A stretch of 64,000 nt of DNA, from contig NC_087076.1 of the NCBI RefSeq assembly GCF_026151205.1, positions 19,895,919-19,959,918 on the forward strand. The letters are read 5' to 3'. The notes below the pieces were generated by a model. It ran no database searches. It was given only the letters and a program-made list of their open reading frames with translations, and was not told where the DNA came from. Shown here piece after piece: positions 1 through 11,564 of the stretch (positions are counted from its first letter, which is position 1; the number at the start of each line of letters is the position of its first letter). This DNA is from Bolinopsis microptera. Taxonomy: Eukaryota; Ctenophora; Tentaculata; Lobata; Bolinopsidae. A program made the translations under genes and the position numbers.

Positions 1-137
1 AAAATGTGTTTAGGTAAAAATAGAATAATAGATAATTAAATCAGTTTCAAAGTTGAGTGAGGACAAATATTGTCAAATATTGTCAAATAAGTGCCAATCC
101 TGCTTTACATACAAAACTTAAATTTAATATAGACGTT

Positions 138-208
138 TATGCCAGGCTCGAACCAGCAGTCGTTCGATTACCAGTTATGGTCACTGCCACTAGACCACCA
201 AATCACGA
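138..208 (-). other. tRNA-like sequence with Pol III A and B boxes
   Basis: On the minus strand an A-box-like stretch (TGGTCTAGTGG) is followed about 45 bases later by a good B box (GGTTCGAGCC). I could not fold a full cloverleaf, because the acceptor and anticodon stems do not pair. It is probably a tRNA pseudogene or the head of a tRNA-derived SINE rather than a working tRNA. Confidence 0.35.
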
Positions 209-438
209 CTAACTAATTTTGAACAAAAGTAACTAACTCGTGTTGTAGACGTGCAGCTCATCAACTATACCCTCGTTTCCTCCTCCCATCACGATTATCT
301 TGTTATCTATTGCCACTGCTCTGTGACCGTGCCTGTCCAATTGTTACCTTTTACTCACGTGATTCCCTACTTAAAAGTTGTTCTTGTTTTGAGGGAATTT
401 CAACAAAATATTTTTGACAATTATCTAAAACCCAACTA

Positions 439-558
439 CAGTAAAACCCCGATTTACCGCGGCCATCTCCTTTTCCCCAAATATGGCTTAACATGCATAA
501 TGTAAACAAACAAAACCCCGATTTACCGCAAACTCCACTGTAAATCGGGGTTTTACTG
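439..558. mobile_element. pogo/Tc1-like MITE, 120 bp
   Basis: A short non-coding element bounded by inverted repeats: CAGTAAAACCCCGATTTA on the left and its complement on the right. It is flanked by TA dinucleotides at 437-438 and 559-560. The TA target and CAGT start fit the Tc1/mariner/pogo superfamily. A second internal copy of the left end lies at about 512-529. Related fragments occur near 26041-26129 and 49400-49458. Confidence 0.65.
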
Positions 559-570
559 TAATTGGTACTG

Positions 571-672
571 ACATGCATAATGCCATACATAATGCCATAC
601 ATAATGACATACATAATGACATACATAATGCCATACATAATGACATACATAATGACATACATAATGACATAC
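571..672. repeat. 12-bp minisatellite (ACATAATGNCAT)
   Basis: About eight copies of a 12-bp unit alternating CATAATGCCATA and CATAATGACATA. It starts right beside the pogo-like MITE. The open frames across it are repeat artefacts. Confidence 0.85.
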
Positions 673-1925
673 CTGGGCCTAGGTGTGGGGCCGTTACTCT
701 TAGTAAGAGGAACATAGCGCCACTTGACATTGGCCATGCTCTTCTGGTTGTAAATTCCTTTCTTTAACGTCATCCTATGATGTTTTTTTTTTGTTTAAAT
801 CATAGCATCAGGCCATCTACAGCTCTACAGTGACACTGTCAAATATCACCTTTATAAATTTAAGTTATTAAGACTTATAAATAAAAATAAATTAATAAAT
901 AATAATTGTTTCTGTTTCTGCCGCTTATCTAGTAATCTACAAATTTAGTAACAGTTATTACCAACAGCTAGTTATCACCAAGAAATGCGGAAACATATTT
1001 TCATCATAAATTCCTTGTTATCTAAGAAGTATAAATGCGGTTCTTGTGAATCTAGCCTCTAGTATCTAATTACAATACGTCATAAATGATAAAAGGCACT
1101 TTTACTCTTTTAGAAGATCCACGGAACTTCTTCAACCAAACACCGGTTTAACGAGAACTGATTTAATGGCGGATGAAACCTCCCCTCCCTGGCCCCCTGC
1201 ATGATAATGATAGACCCATAAAACCGGATATTCTGGTTTTTCATACATAATTGGCATAACCAGTTTAACGGGTAAGTAAACAGGGTCTAACTGTGATAAA
1301 ACAGGGTATAACTGTCCCGGAAGAGCACAGGGTTCTGAGCATGGTTTTAAATCAATTATTTTTATTCTCTGATAATATTAACACGTACCAAGCTTGCTGC
1401 AAACCTCGATAAAATACTCCGAGTGCGACTCTTGTCACGTACTACCGATCAGAAGTCAGAGTGCATTTTTTGCAATATTATGATGATTACGTAATTAATA
1501 TAAATTCATGTAAGTCATATTATGTGCGTGACCTAATTTAGATTTTTTGACGGTCTATAAAATTGATTTTATAGTTGTATTATACCATTTTTAGTAGTAA
1601 GTCTAGTGTATAGCAAGGACCAGATTCTGTCAGATTATCAAAAAGTTCAGTGAACATAAATAACTTTCGTCAACTTATAAAAACAATCGGATTAATTCAT
1701 GTACCAACGTGGTTAACAAACACTTAAAAACAAAAAAGTAATTAAATAATAAAAAGCTTACTATAGAGCTATAGGAAATGATATTATCAACAGGATCACC
1801 ATGCAAATAGTTCCATCACATGCTTACTAAATCCTTATTATCAACCTCCTATAATAATAGCTCACAATTTGTAACAATATCGGGTATAAAAAGATAAAAG
1901 GCTCTAATAGTTATCAGGTATTTTA

Positions 1926-2245
1926 AGAGGGGAGAGGGGGGGGGGGTTCACCCTGATTCAAGAGGGGGGAGGGGGGGGGGGGTTCACCCTGATTTAAGAG
2001 GGATGAGGGGTTCACCCTGATTTAAGAAGGGGGAGGGGGTTCACTCTGATTTAAGAGGGGGGAGGGGGTTTCACCTTGATTTAAGAGGGGGAGGGGGTTC
2101 ACCCTGATTTAAGAGGGGGAGGGGGTTCACCCTGATTTAAGAGGGGGAGGGGGTTCACCCTGATTTAAGAGGGGGAGGGGGTTCACCCTGATTTAAGAGG
2201 GGGAGGGGGTTCACCCTAATTTAGGGGGGAGGGAGGGGGATTTTC
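1926..2245. repeat. G-rich minisatellite, ~28-31 bp unit, about 10 copies
   Basis: The unit reads TTCACCCTGATTTAAGAG followed by a purine run (GGGGAGGGGG) of variable length. The G-runs are strand-asymmetric and could form quadruplex-like structures. No gene overlaps it. The rest of 673-3490 is AT-rich and I see no coding sequence in it. Confidence 0.9.
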
Positions 2246-3490
2246 AGTACTTTAAGAGGCTCACTAACACCCCTAAGCCCCTACCAAGTACCAAATACCA
2301 GTTTTAATCTGTTTAAAGAACTACTGGCTGCTCTCCAACACTGCAAATTATACAATTACGCAATCTTTCAACTTGGTTACAACTAAAAATAAATTGTGAA
2401 CTGGGTAAAACAGTAGATACTAATAATTACTTAATTCAGAGCGATTCATTGGTTCTTTTGCGATAGTCTAAACGCAATAACTAGCGATTACTAGCGCTGA
2501 TTTAGCGCTCGTTAGCGCTATTTAGCGATATTTAACACTAGCTAGGGCAGACTAAAAATGTCCGATAACTAGCGCCAACTAGCCAACTTTTGCCGTCTTT
2601 CGATAAACACACTTAGAGCATGCACCGTATGTCGTATGTACTGAAAATAGAGAGTATGTACTGACTCAAAACCGGTTTTACGGGAATGCAGTAAAACGAT
2701 ACCGATATCATTTTGGTGCATGATAAGCCACTAAAACCGGTTAAACCACTAAATCTGGGACACCTTCATAACTGGTTTTACTGATAAAACAAGGTTGTTG
2801 AGATAAGGAATACTGGAACAGTATTTCACTTATCTCTCAGTTGATCATGTAATATCCGGAGAGGAACATCATTTATGAGTCGCATTGTAATTGTGATGTT
2901 TCGGATGAAAATTTCTGATAATTCCTGTATATTAGGATGCATTGAAACTATCGGACTACGATGAATGGGGACTTAGTGTTGAATGTATTATGCGACAAAG
3001 GGAAAATGTACTTTTGAGGTAAAATTCAACGTTTCAATAACTATATTTTGATTTTTTGTGAACAACCGAAGATGACACTTCTTGTTCTGGTGATATTGAC
3101 GACTCTATTGCACGAGATAAAGAGAGTGGAGAGTGTGGTCCTGGGCAACAACCAGTTCATGATCGCTACAAGTGTCACTGTGAGAAAAGGCTAACGAGTC
3201 ACCATGTTTAGAGAATGTAGAGATGGTCTTGGAACAACTTTAGCATAACATGATGCCAGCTTGAAACAGCTGTGTCCACAGTTTAGACTCTGAAGTCTGA
3301 AACCTAGAACTAGACCTTAATATAAAGCTAAAGGTTGCTACTACATCATCCTTGAAGGTTTAAAATATGCATCAGAATTCAATATTTTATCGAACTTCCT
3401 AATAATAGTTACCATTTTAACTTTATAAGCTACAAATGTTTTATAAAAAGTTTAAAAACCTAAAACTCATATTATACAATCATTTTTTAT

Positions 3491-5402
3491 TCAAGTCCTA
3501 TTTTCTTGTGAGGGATCAACATGAGAGTAGTGATCACTAAACATTGATAGTTGAGAATAAAGATCAGAATCTTTATGGGTCCGTGACATCAGACTAGAGT
3601 AAATATTGTCGTCCATCATTCCCTGAAACGATAAATCAGCGAATTTAAATTTTCAACAACAAAGTGTTTTAAATGAAACAGATTTAACGAATTCAGAGAG
3701 ATACTCCAAACTAGCAAACTTGTTGGTAATTTATCCTGCCAAGGTTGAGACGAATTTTTAAAAACTAAAACAGTAAGTGTAACCCGAGAAAAAAACAATC
3801 CCAAAACTCACAACGTTAATTAGGTCCTGGAAGACGCCCTCTAAATGTGTATCTCTCACGTGATAGACAATAGTGCACCACATTTCAGAGGTGAGCGGAT
3901 AAAAACTCAGAGTTCTCACCAACTCCCGAACATCCGAGTAATTTATAGTTCCTCTCCTTTCCTGGTATTATAAACAGTTTAAGTAATTTATAGTTCCTCT
4001 CCTTTCCTGGTGGTATTATATACAGTTTAAGCAAAACTAATTTGCAAAAAGGTGATGTTTACCACGCTGAAACCACTATCAATTAATCCTAGAAAACAGT
4101 TTCAAGGTAGTTCTATCTCTCAACAATTCACCACGTAGCTACTCTAGAACTATTACCACAGGGTTAACACCCTCGCTCTTACCGCGCGAAAGAAGGAGAA
4201 GAAGAGATGATTCCAGAAGGGAGTATCCATAGGAATATTGTAATGTTTACAGAGCTGAACTATGTACTGTGTCATGAGGACGTACTCGTAGCACGATATG
4301 TGCTGTAACTGTCTGGTTAAACCGTTCCTTCCTCCCACTATCTGAACCAGAGATGTAGACGTAACATTATGAAGTTATGAGGTAATTGTAAAAGAGGTGA
4401 CTTCTGTACTAGACTAATATTATAATTCATTAATTAATATTGATGTGTCTAGTTAGGTGCTAGGATAGCTAACTTCTGTAAATTGTGGTGTTTGGCTCTT
4501 TGACATATGTTGCGAAAAGTCTTACCCTAAAAAGCTTGTAAACTTTCCGTTTAGCAGCAACATGAAGCACTATCTCGTAGTTTCTACAAAGTACCGTATT
4601 TTTAGGTAGCGGTACAGGAAAGTGGGTAAAGTTCTTGATAGATTCAGGGTGTTGTTTACAAAATCTGGAGATTTGTTTGTACCCAGGTGTTCTATAAAGA
4701 CCAGTCAGAACCTTCGCCTGAGTAGAATTGAAGTGTTATGTCAGGAAGCTACAGTGATATTAATTGTGAAGACAGTATAAATCTTGATCTGGGAAACAAA
4801 TATGAAATATAATCATAAAAACTGCAATATAAACGTATGAAACTTGCCAGTAAAGCGTAATGGTCAGCGTTGAGATTACTCAAATCCACAAAGTCAGAAT
4901 GTGTCTCCAGCAGCAGAGTAGCGTCCTGGTGTCTGTCCTGGTGTATTAGAGAGTCTGCCAGTTGCAACACTCCGGAGGGGGACTGGATTTCCGAAGAGGG
5001 CGCTAGTTTCAACAGTTCCTTCATCTGGGACATGTGACTTGTGAGCTAAAGTTCAGTAGTTAGGAAAAAGAACTAATTATATTTAATGTTAGCTTATCGT
5101 AAGATAACTGTAAATTGGGATCGCTATGCTTTTCAGATACTAATGATAATATAGTCCACTTTTTAGATTACCACCGTTATTTTATTTAGATAAACAGTTG
5201 CCTCATAAAACAATCACCTTGTCAACCATCCCAAAGCTCATAAGGACTTTAGAGAGACCTTCAACTATAACCGGGTGTTGGGACTGTTGATGTTCTTTTA
5301 CTTTCTCGAAGAACTCTAATGCATCCTGTAATAGTGTCATTGGTGTCTCTTTACTGTTGACAGGAAAATGTGCCATGTGGGAAAATATAAGTAGATACAC
5401 TG

Positions 5403-5489
<87 letters not shown>

Positions 5490-5514
5490 ACAAATAAATA
5501 AATAAATAAACAAA

Positions 5515-5609
<95 letters not shown>

Positions 5610-6879
5610 ATCAATAAATCAATAAATCAATAAATCAATAAATCAATAAATCAATAAATCAATAAATCAATAAATCAATAAATCAATAAATCAATAAATC
5701 AATAAATCAATAAATCAATAAATCAATAAATCAATAAATCAATAAATCAGTAAATCAATAAATCGATTGACAGTTTATTTTAAAAGTTGAATGATTATAT
5801 ATCAATTAAATAATTATGATTCAATTAATAATCTTACAAACCTTCTTCCCACGCTCCCTATCAGGACAGTTCATAAAGGAGAAGAGATAATTAGATACAA
5901 TCCTGGCATGGTTCATGTCCAGAATAGGGTTCAATTTCTTATGTTTTAGGAGCTTCTTTGTCAGATCCAACAATTCACTACATCTCTCAATATCGCCCTA
6001 AGAAAAAAAAATAGTTAATGTTATTTACAAAGATGGGATTCGATATAATCACACAAATTGCATCAGATAATCATTTAACAAATTGTTTACAAAAAAACTC
6101 ATCAACCTATACAATATATTAAATGAACTTTCCATGATAGCTTTTGCGAAATTAAAAAAGGCTAATAACTACCAACTTTTGCAGCAAAAGCAATAGACAT
6201 TTGTTGAATGCACTGCAGGGAGATGTAGTGAGACGTCGGATTCTCTAGGATATACTGCTGAAACCTAAACGTTATCTTCTCTGGATCATCAGCTGTTCTC
6301 GATAACCTGTCAATAAAGTTGAAACTAAGTAAAGTATCTTAAGGTACCTAATGAGCGGTGGAGACATGAGATTATTGACTGCTCACGGTAATTAATATCA
6401 TGAACATATTTAACATAATATTTTAAAGTCCTGGAATATTTTTGCCCTTAAAAAGCTTTATGAATGCAGGAAAACTATGTCTATTAATGCACTACACGAA
6501 TGATCTATAATTAGATTCTTAAGAGTTCCTTTCCCAATTGATTACTATAAATTGAAGTGAAGTTAAAGAATTATAAGTTTCGAAGAATCACTTACTGAAT
6601 AATATCTTTCTTGAGATCTAAGAACCGTTGTTTTTGCATTCTATCAGCCGGGCTTTTATTGAATAATTTTCTGTTAGTGCCTTCAGGTAAAAGAGAGATA
6701 TACTCGGAATTATAATCGTCCACAACATCTTCAGAACCATGATCGTCCCCAACATCTTCAGAAGCGTGCCTTATGCAGTAGCTGAGGGTGGGTTCAACAG
6801 CAGGGGAACTATTCTGGAGTCTAGAGAGAGCTGTACAACTGTGTAGACTCGGGCTGACTAGTCTTGCTAACCGTATCAT
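3491..6879 (-). CDS. Unrecognised nine-exon gene, 495-residue protein with a mitochondrial-type N-terminus
   Basis: Exons by eye (minus strand): 6879-6596, 6306-6177, 5997-5842, 5325-5218, 5024-4848, 4717-4526, 4341-4183, 3961-3812, 3622-3491. All junctions join in phase and give 495 residues plus TGA; an AATAAA overlaps the stop. The start MIRLARLVSPSLHSCTALSR is rich in Arg, Ser and Leu and lacks acidic residues, as in a mitochondrial targeting peptide. The rest looks like soluble helical segments, with leucine- and lysine-rich exons such as KRFLDLKKDII and ELLDLTKKLLKHKK. No membrane segment or catalytic motif is visible. I do not recognise the family; a mitochondrial helical-repeat protein (PPR/TPR-like) is only a guess. 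The exon 5 donor appears to be GC (CTG|GCAAGT), the only site keeping the frame. The exon 2 donor (AAA|GTTGGT) is weak, and the exon 4 acceptor was chosen by phase. Confidence 0.75.
3937..4027 (-). repeat. Tandem duplication of an exon 8 acceptor junction
   Basis: About 46 bp is present twice. On the minus strand each copy contains ACCAG|GAAAGGAGAGG, that is a 3' splice site plus the first ~25 bases of exon 8. Only the copy nearer the exon body (acceptor before 3961) keeps an open frame; entering at the other copy (acceptor near 4007) hits TAA within about 13 codons. Confidence 0.8.
5404..5764. repeat. Tetranucleotide array (AAAT)n grading into (AAATCAAT)n
   Basis: About 360 bp. The first half is almost pure TAAA; the second half is an 8-bp derivative with C every second unit. 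It fills most of intron 3 (5326-5841) of the mitochondrial-type gene. Confidence 0.97.
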
Positions 6880-7302
6880 TGCAGCTAATTTGATAAAAAG
6901 GGTTAACGTCGAATTTAATTAAATTGATGCATAGCGCAATCTATTGAAGTGTATGACTCTATAATGATAAGCACATTTATTTACTTTAAATGAATACGAT
7001 TAAATCTGTAAATCTAACTCCGGCCTAATCAATATAATGATGTTGTCCCAGAAACTCACACAAAACCTGTCCATCAATGATACACTAATAATCCTGTACC
7101 TGACAACCATCCCGCTCACATTGGGACCTCCGTTAAGTTTCTCGATGTACCTTAGCTTTAGGGCCAATAAATTTGGTTCACAATAAATTTGGTTACCATA
7201 ATTTTGGTTACCATAAATTTAGTCACAAATTTCGCAAATTTTTAGTCTACAACAATTTTAGTCACATTTTTCGACTTTTCGAGACCATTTTCCATTCTAT
7301 TC

Positions 7303-7821
7303 ACCTTAAGAACGACAAATTTAGTCTACTCGTCTGAGCATTACAGATTAAGCTGCATTGCATTACTCAGGAATTTCAATAAGTAAGATCCAGAGTTTGT
7401 GACTCTGTATCACTAAATTCTTCAGTACACTGTTCAGTTTCTTTTTCACCCTTTTTCGACTTTAAGACTTTACCATTTTGTCGGTACGACGTAGTTTACG
7501 TCCATATGATCCTTCAGCCGTTTCAACAGAGCATGTATTGAGATGGATCGATTAAAAATGTAATGTCCAAGAGGAGCTCTAACCCTTTAAGTGCAATAGG
7601 ACTTTGGTACGGTTTTGTGCAGTAGGAACGGTGATGTCATAATATATTAATAATAAACAATGTTAGCTTAATAATATTCATGTCATATTTGCTCTACTGA
7701 AATTTTGGTCTGCTTTAAAATTAGTCGCCGAAAAATTTAGTCTCATGAAATTTGGGTTACGACAATTTTAGTCAAAAGTTTGACTAAATTTATGGTAGAC
7801 TAAATTTGTCGTTCTTAAGGT
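7303..7821. mobile_element. Non-autonomous element with 27-bp perfect inverted repeats
   Basis: The ends are ACCTTAAGAACGACAAATTT... (7303-7329) and its exact complement (7795-7821). The 519-bp interior has no coding capacity but carries several AAATTTAGTC variants, which also occur outside at 7160-7260. No clear target duplication was seen, so the superfamily is open. The perfect repeats suggest recent activity or a stable foldback. Confidence 0.6.
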
Positions 7822-7870
7822 AGTTCGACAGATAAATTTCGCCAGAAATCACCCGGGCTGTCGAACTTCG

Positions 7871-8140
7871 GTACATGTCGAACTGGAGTCCAGGAAGTGC
7901 GTACTCTAGAATCCAGATAATATCATTCTGTTCGTGTGTTATAATCTTATTATGAGCCATCAACAAGAAGATATATGATGATGATGTCCCAGGAACACAT
8001 ACAAAACCTGTTTTCGGTACGTGTCGAACTGGAGTCCAGGACGTAGTGCGTACTCTAGAATCCAGATAATATCACTCTGTTCGTACGTTATAATCATATT
8101 AAGAAGATATGATAATGTCCCAGGAACGCCTACAAAAACC
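7871..8140. repeat. Imperfect ~146-bp tandem duplication
   Basis: The segment beginning TCGAACTGGAGTCCAGGA and running through GATAATATCA occurs at about 7878 and again at about 8023. The phrase GATGTCCCAGGAACAC with ACAAAACCTGTT follows each copy and recurs near 7035. Non-coding. Confidence 0.7.
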
Positions 8141-9770
8141 TGTTCATTAAAAGCTGTTCATGAAACCTTTCTGTACGGTAGAAAAATGCACGATTAGAAT
8201 AAATGAACTTATGAACATGAGTCTGTGGCTTTTTTTTCAAATTTTTCGATGCTGGGTTTTAATAAAGGTCATTATTTTTATATTATATCATACAAGTGAA
8301 ACACTAAAAATAGGCTTACAAGCGCCCAAACGGATAGTATCATGGCATAATTAATGCTATAGGAAACCAACTATCTTAAACAAAAGAAGAAAAGAGGGTG
8401 AATCTTGGCAAATGATTAACAATTTGAAATTGAGCCACTTCAGTCACTTTATCTCTTTAAGTTATAATATTTTCCGGGAATTATATGCACTAAAACTCTT
8501 GGACACTGAGAGCTGATAATTTGCAGATATTTCCCGCATGTTGTCCTGTGTGGTAATTTCTAATGCTGGAAGTTATGAGCTAATGTGTTTTATGAGTACA
8601 GAGTAGAGTAGCTTGAAGATTTTGAAAGAGGGAGTACAATAAGTAAAAGGGGTAAGAGGATCGTGACTTATGTTGGTCTAGAAAAGGAAAAACAGGAGGT
8701 TTTTTTTAATCAGGTGTTGCAGGCACGTGAAAAATCTTGGGAGAGGGGACGATAATGTTATAAATAATTTAAGTTGTTCAGTAAAATATAATTAGATGAT
8801 AGGAACTTGGCTAAACTGTTGCTGAACTGTACAGGTGCTGAGGTGTAATTGCCGTGGTGCTGAGTATAATATGATGAATTAGTTCTCCTTCATAGGTAAA
8901 ATAATATAATAAATGTCTCTTTTATTTCCACACTAATTCACACACCAAACTTAAAATTCTATCAAAACACAAATATTCTAATACGTCTCTTATCTCTAGT
9001 TTTAAAAAGTCAGGGGTGCAGCCAATAATGCTTTTATGGAGCGATGGCCAGGATTATTATCAGTAGACGAGTAGCTGGTATGGCAGTGAACATTTTCTGA
9101 TTTCTAATGTAGCCGGTAATTATTATTATTGAAAGTGCTTTCGTAGCTAAAATGTTTGTTCAGCGTATTTCGGAAGGGTATAAGCGAGGTATCTACGTGC
9201 TGATGGTGGTGATTTGTTTAGATAGTTTACTAATACTAAGTCATGTTGTGAGGTGTGTTATGTTGTGACCGTTGAGATTTCCTTAAACCTGGAATATTAT
9301 TCAGTAAACACTAAACAGGTTTGCCAGCTTTCCTCGTCATTGCCTTTTGATTGGTGTTCAAATGCTGGGAGCCTGTACCACTATTGTTTACAGTTCATCA
9401 ATATTCGAGTGTGGATCGTTGCTAGTACTACTGTTTTTACAGCTTTTGCATGACCAGGAAGGATTCGCTCTTATAGCTTAGAGCTCTAGTTCCAGACTTT
9501 GATAACGATTCGTATTTATAATGCTTAATTGCTTTGCATGTTGCACAACAAAGTAATGGATAATTCTTTGTTAAACGTGTTTTACAAGTGGCACATTAAA
9601 TAGATTTGATCGGTGGATCTATTTGATTAGTTATAATATTGATAATATTTAATAATTAACACTTAGTTAAGAACTTATAATATGTACTTATTTATAAAAT
9701 GTAGTTTTTATAGAACTAGAAAAGCCCTGGGTACTGGGTCCTGGGTCAGGATCAGGGTCAGGGTCCTGCG

Positions 9771-9916
9771 TCAGGGTCAGGGTCAGGGTCAGGGTCAGGG
9801 TCAGGGTCAGGGTCAGGGTCAGGGTCAGGGTCAGGGTCAGGGTCAGGGTCAGGGTCAGGGTCAGGGTCAGGGTCAGGGTCAGGGTCAGGGTCAGGGTCAG
9901 GGTCAGGGTCAGGGTT
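9771..9916. repeat. (TCAGGG)n telomere-variant array, about 24 units
   Basis: A pure hexamer run differing from the animal telomere repeat TTAGGG by one base. Degenerate units (GGGTCCTGGGTCAGGATC) precede it from about 9737, and it ends in AGGGTTAATT. A short CCCTAA-like patch is also present at 23026-23056. Coding frames across the array are artefacts. Confidence 0.9.
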
Positions 9917-10586
9917 AATTGTATTAAGTTATATTTTCGGGGGGTCAATTATCGGGGGTCAATTGTCGGGGGGTCAATTGTCGCCCAACCGTATACAAAT
10001 TGTAGTGCTGTATCTGCGTGACTTCCTCCCTGAAAATTTTGTGTCGCGCGTGTCATAGAATGTCATATGTCCAAGTAATAGTATGTTATAATTGTCTGTC
10101 ATACTGGCATAATAATAATAGTGATTGAATGCTGTTCTGGGTCATTGGTTTGATATAAAGATCATGACCGTAAGTGTGATTGTATTGTTATCAGCCTTGA
10201 TTAAGTTAGACAGTGGTGGTTGATTTCAGAAATAGTTGGCTGAGTATTAATTTTAATGGTTAAATAAGCATGGTAGGCCGGGATGGGATTAGATAGTGTT
10301 TGAAAGAACCAATCAGATCATTTCTAGCTGCGATGCTGAACAGTGAGCAGCTGATCTTGATTTACTGCGTAATATAGCAAATAATGATGATAGCCAGTCT
10401 GAAATTTTGGTGTAATTATTTGTAATCCTCTTTCCATTGTACAATAGGCTGCACCCTCTAATGAACGTAGTTGTTGTTGCTTTTACGTCACATTGTTGAC
10501 GTTTTGTGTAATTTAAAAGACTTTATCAATCAGCTCAACTTCATGGCTTAAACAAGTATTATTTAGGACTACATTACATTAAACCA

Positions 10587-11349
10587 TTATAAACCCCTCC
10601 GGGATAGAATAAGATTCTGATAATCCCGGCTCCCGCTAAATAGATTCTGATAATCCCGGCTCCCGCTGTTAGTTTTTTCCCGCTGAATAAATAACCCCGG
10701 CACAGCTTTTATAATCCCGCCCCGCTAATTTGGCTCAACAAGATTTGTTTTGTTTTGACATTCGATGAGAATTTCAACCGCGTACTGTCACGTGTTTTGA
10801 TGACGTGTATCACGTGACTAACTACTACGACGCGCATTGGTAAAAAATGTCACGTGACCTATGGCTTAACGTAAGAACTATAAATACACTCGATCTACGT
10901 ATCGGTCTAATTGCAGGCGCTGGCAAAACTCCAGCACACTGCTTACATTACTTAAACTCTTACATTAATTGGACCAGTTCCAAAACTTGTCTCGACGGTT
11001 ACATTTGATTTTGTCCGGTTCGGTTAATTTTGTCGTGTTTGATATAAGCCATGTATTATAGTCGTCTACTTTGATAAACTTCATGACACGATATCATTAT
11101 TAGCTTTTATCGCTTGCCAGGCTTAACTCGACGCCCCTTATCGATATTCATATTCATTCAACGTTCTGACTGAGGAATAATGTTTAGATATAACGCCAAT
11201 TTCAAAAGTCATAGTACCTTAGTTGTATTTATTTGGTAGTCCCCAATTCCATTTCATATTTTCCATAATGATCTCATAATCATATAGCTATATTTAAGAG
11301 TAAAATGTCAAATTTGTTGGTCCTAGCACTAACCCGGAGGGGTTTATAA
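10587..11349. mobile_element. Element with 17-bp perfect terminal inverted repeats
   Basis: TTATAAACCCCTCCGGG at 10587-10603 is matched by its complement at 11333-11349. The 763-bp interior has no transposase and contains repeats of GATAATCCCGGCTCCCGCT near the left end. No target duplication is obvious. It ends about 215 bp before the first recognised coding exon of the SLC18B1-like gene at 11565. Confidence 0.55.
10788..10887 (+). promoter_or_regulatory. Possible promoter: E-box cluster plus TATA box
   Basis: Three CACGTG motifs (10788-10797, 10810-10818, 10849-10858) lie within 70 bp; the last is GTCACGTGAC, the palindrome bound by MiT/TFE and similar bHLH-Zip factors. A TATAAATA sequence follows at 10879. 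The position upstream of a transporter gene suggests a promoter, but no transcript start can be seen. Confidence 0.35.
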
Positions 11350-11379
11350 CACATAACACCGGCACGCTTAAGTTATATT

Positions 11380-11535
11380 AAAATAACCCCTCGTGCTAAA
11401 GCACGTCGGGGTTATTTTCATAATAATCCCTCGTGCTTCGCACTCGAAATTATTATAAACTTTTCCCGCGCGTCGCGGGAAAAATTGAAATATAATCCCT
11501 GCGCATGCCGGGGTTATGTGTGTTATAATATCATA
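11380..11535. repeat. Cluster of GC-rich hairpins
   Basis: Back-to-back palindromes: 11380-11417 (AATAACCCCTCGTGC / GCACG-CGGGGTTATT), about 11418-11457 (TCGTGCTTCGCAC core) and 11461-11484 (TTTTCCCGCG / CGCGGGAAAA), then TAATCCCTGCGCATGCCGGGGTTAT. They are related in sequence to the CCCGGCTCCCGCT repeats at 10618-10735. Confidence 0.6.
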
Positions 11536-11564
11536 TATATAATTTGTAACATTAATTTTGTCAG

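Noticed and set aside
9682..9948. Gly-Gln and Leu-Thr repeat proteins
   Set aside because: Translations of (TCAGGG)n.
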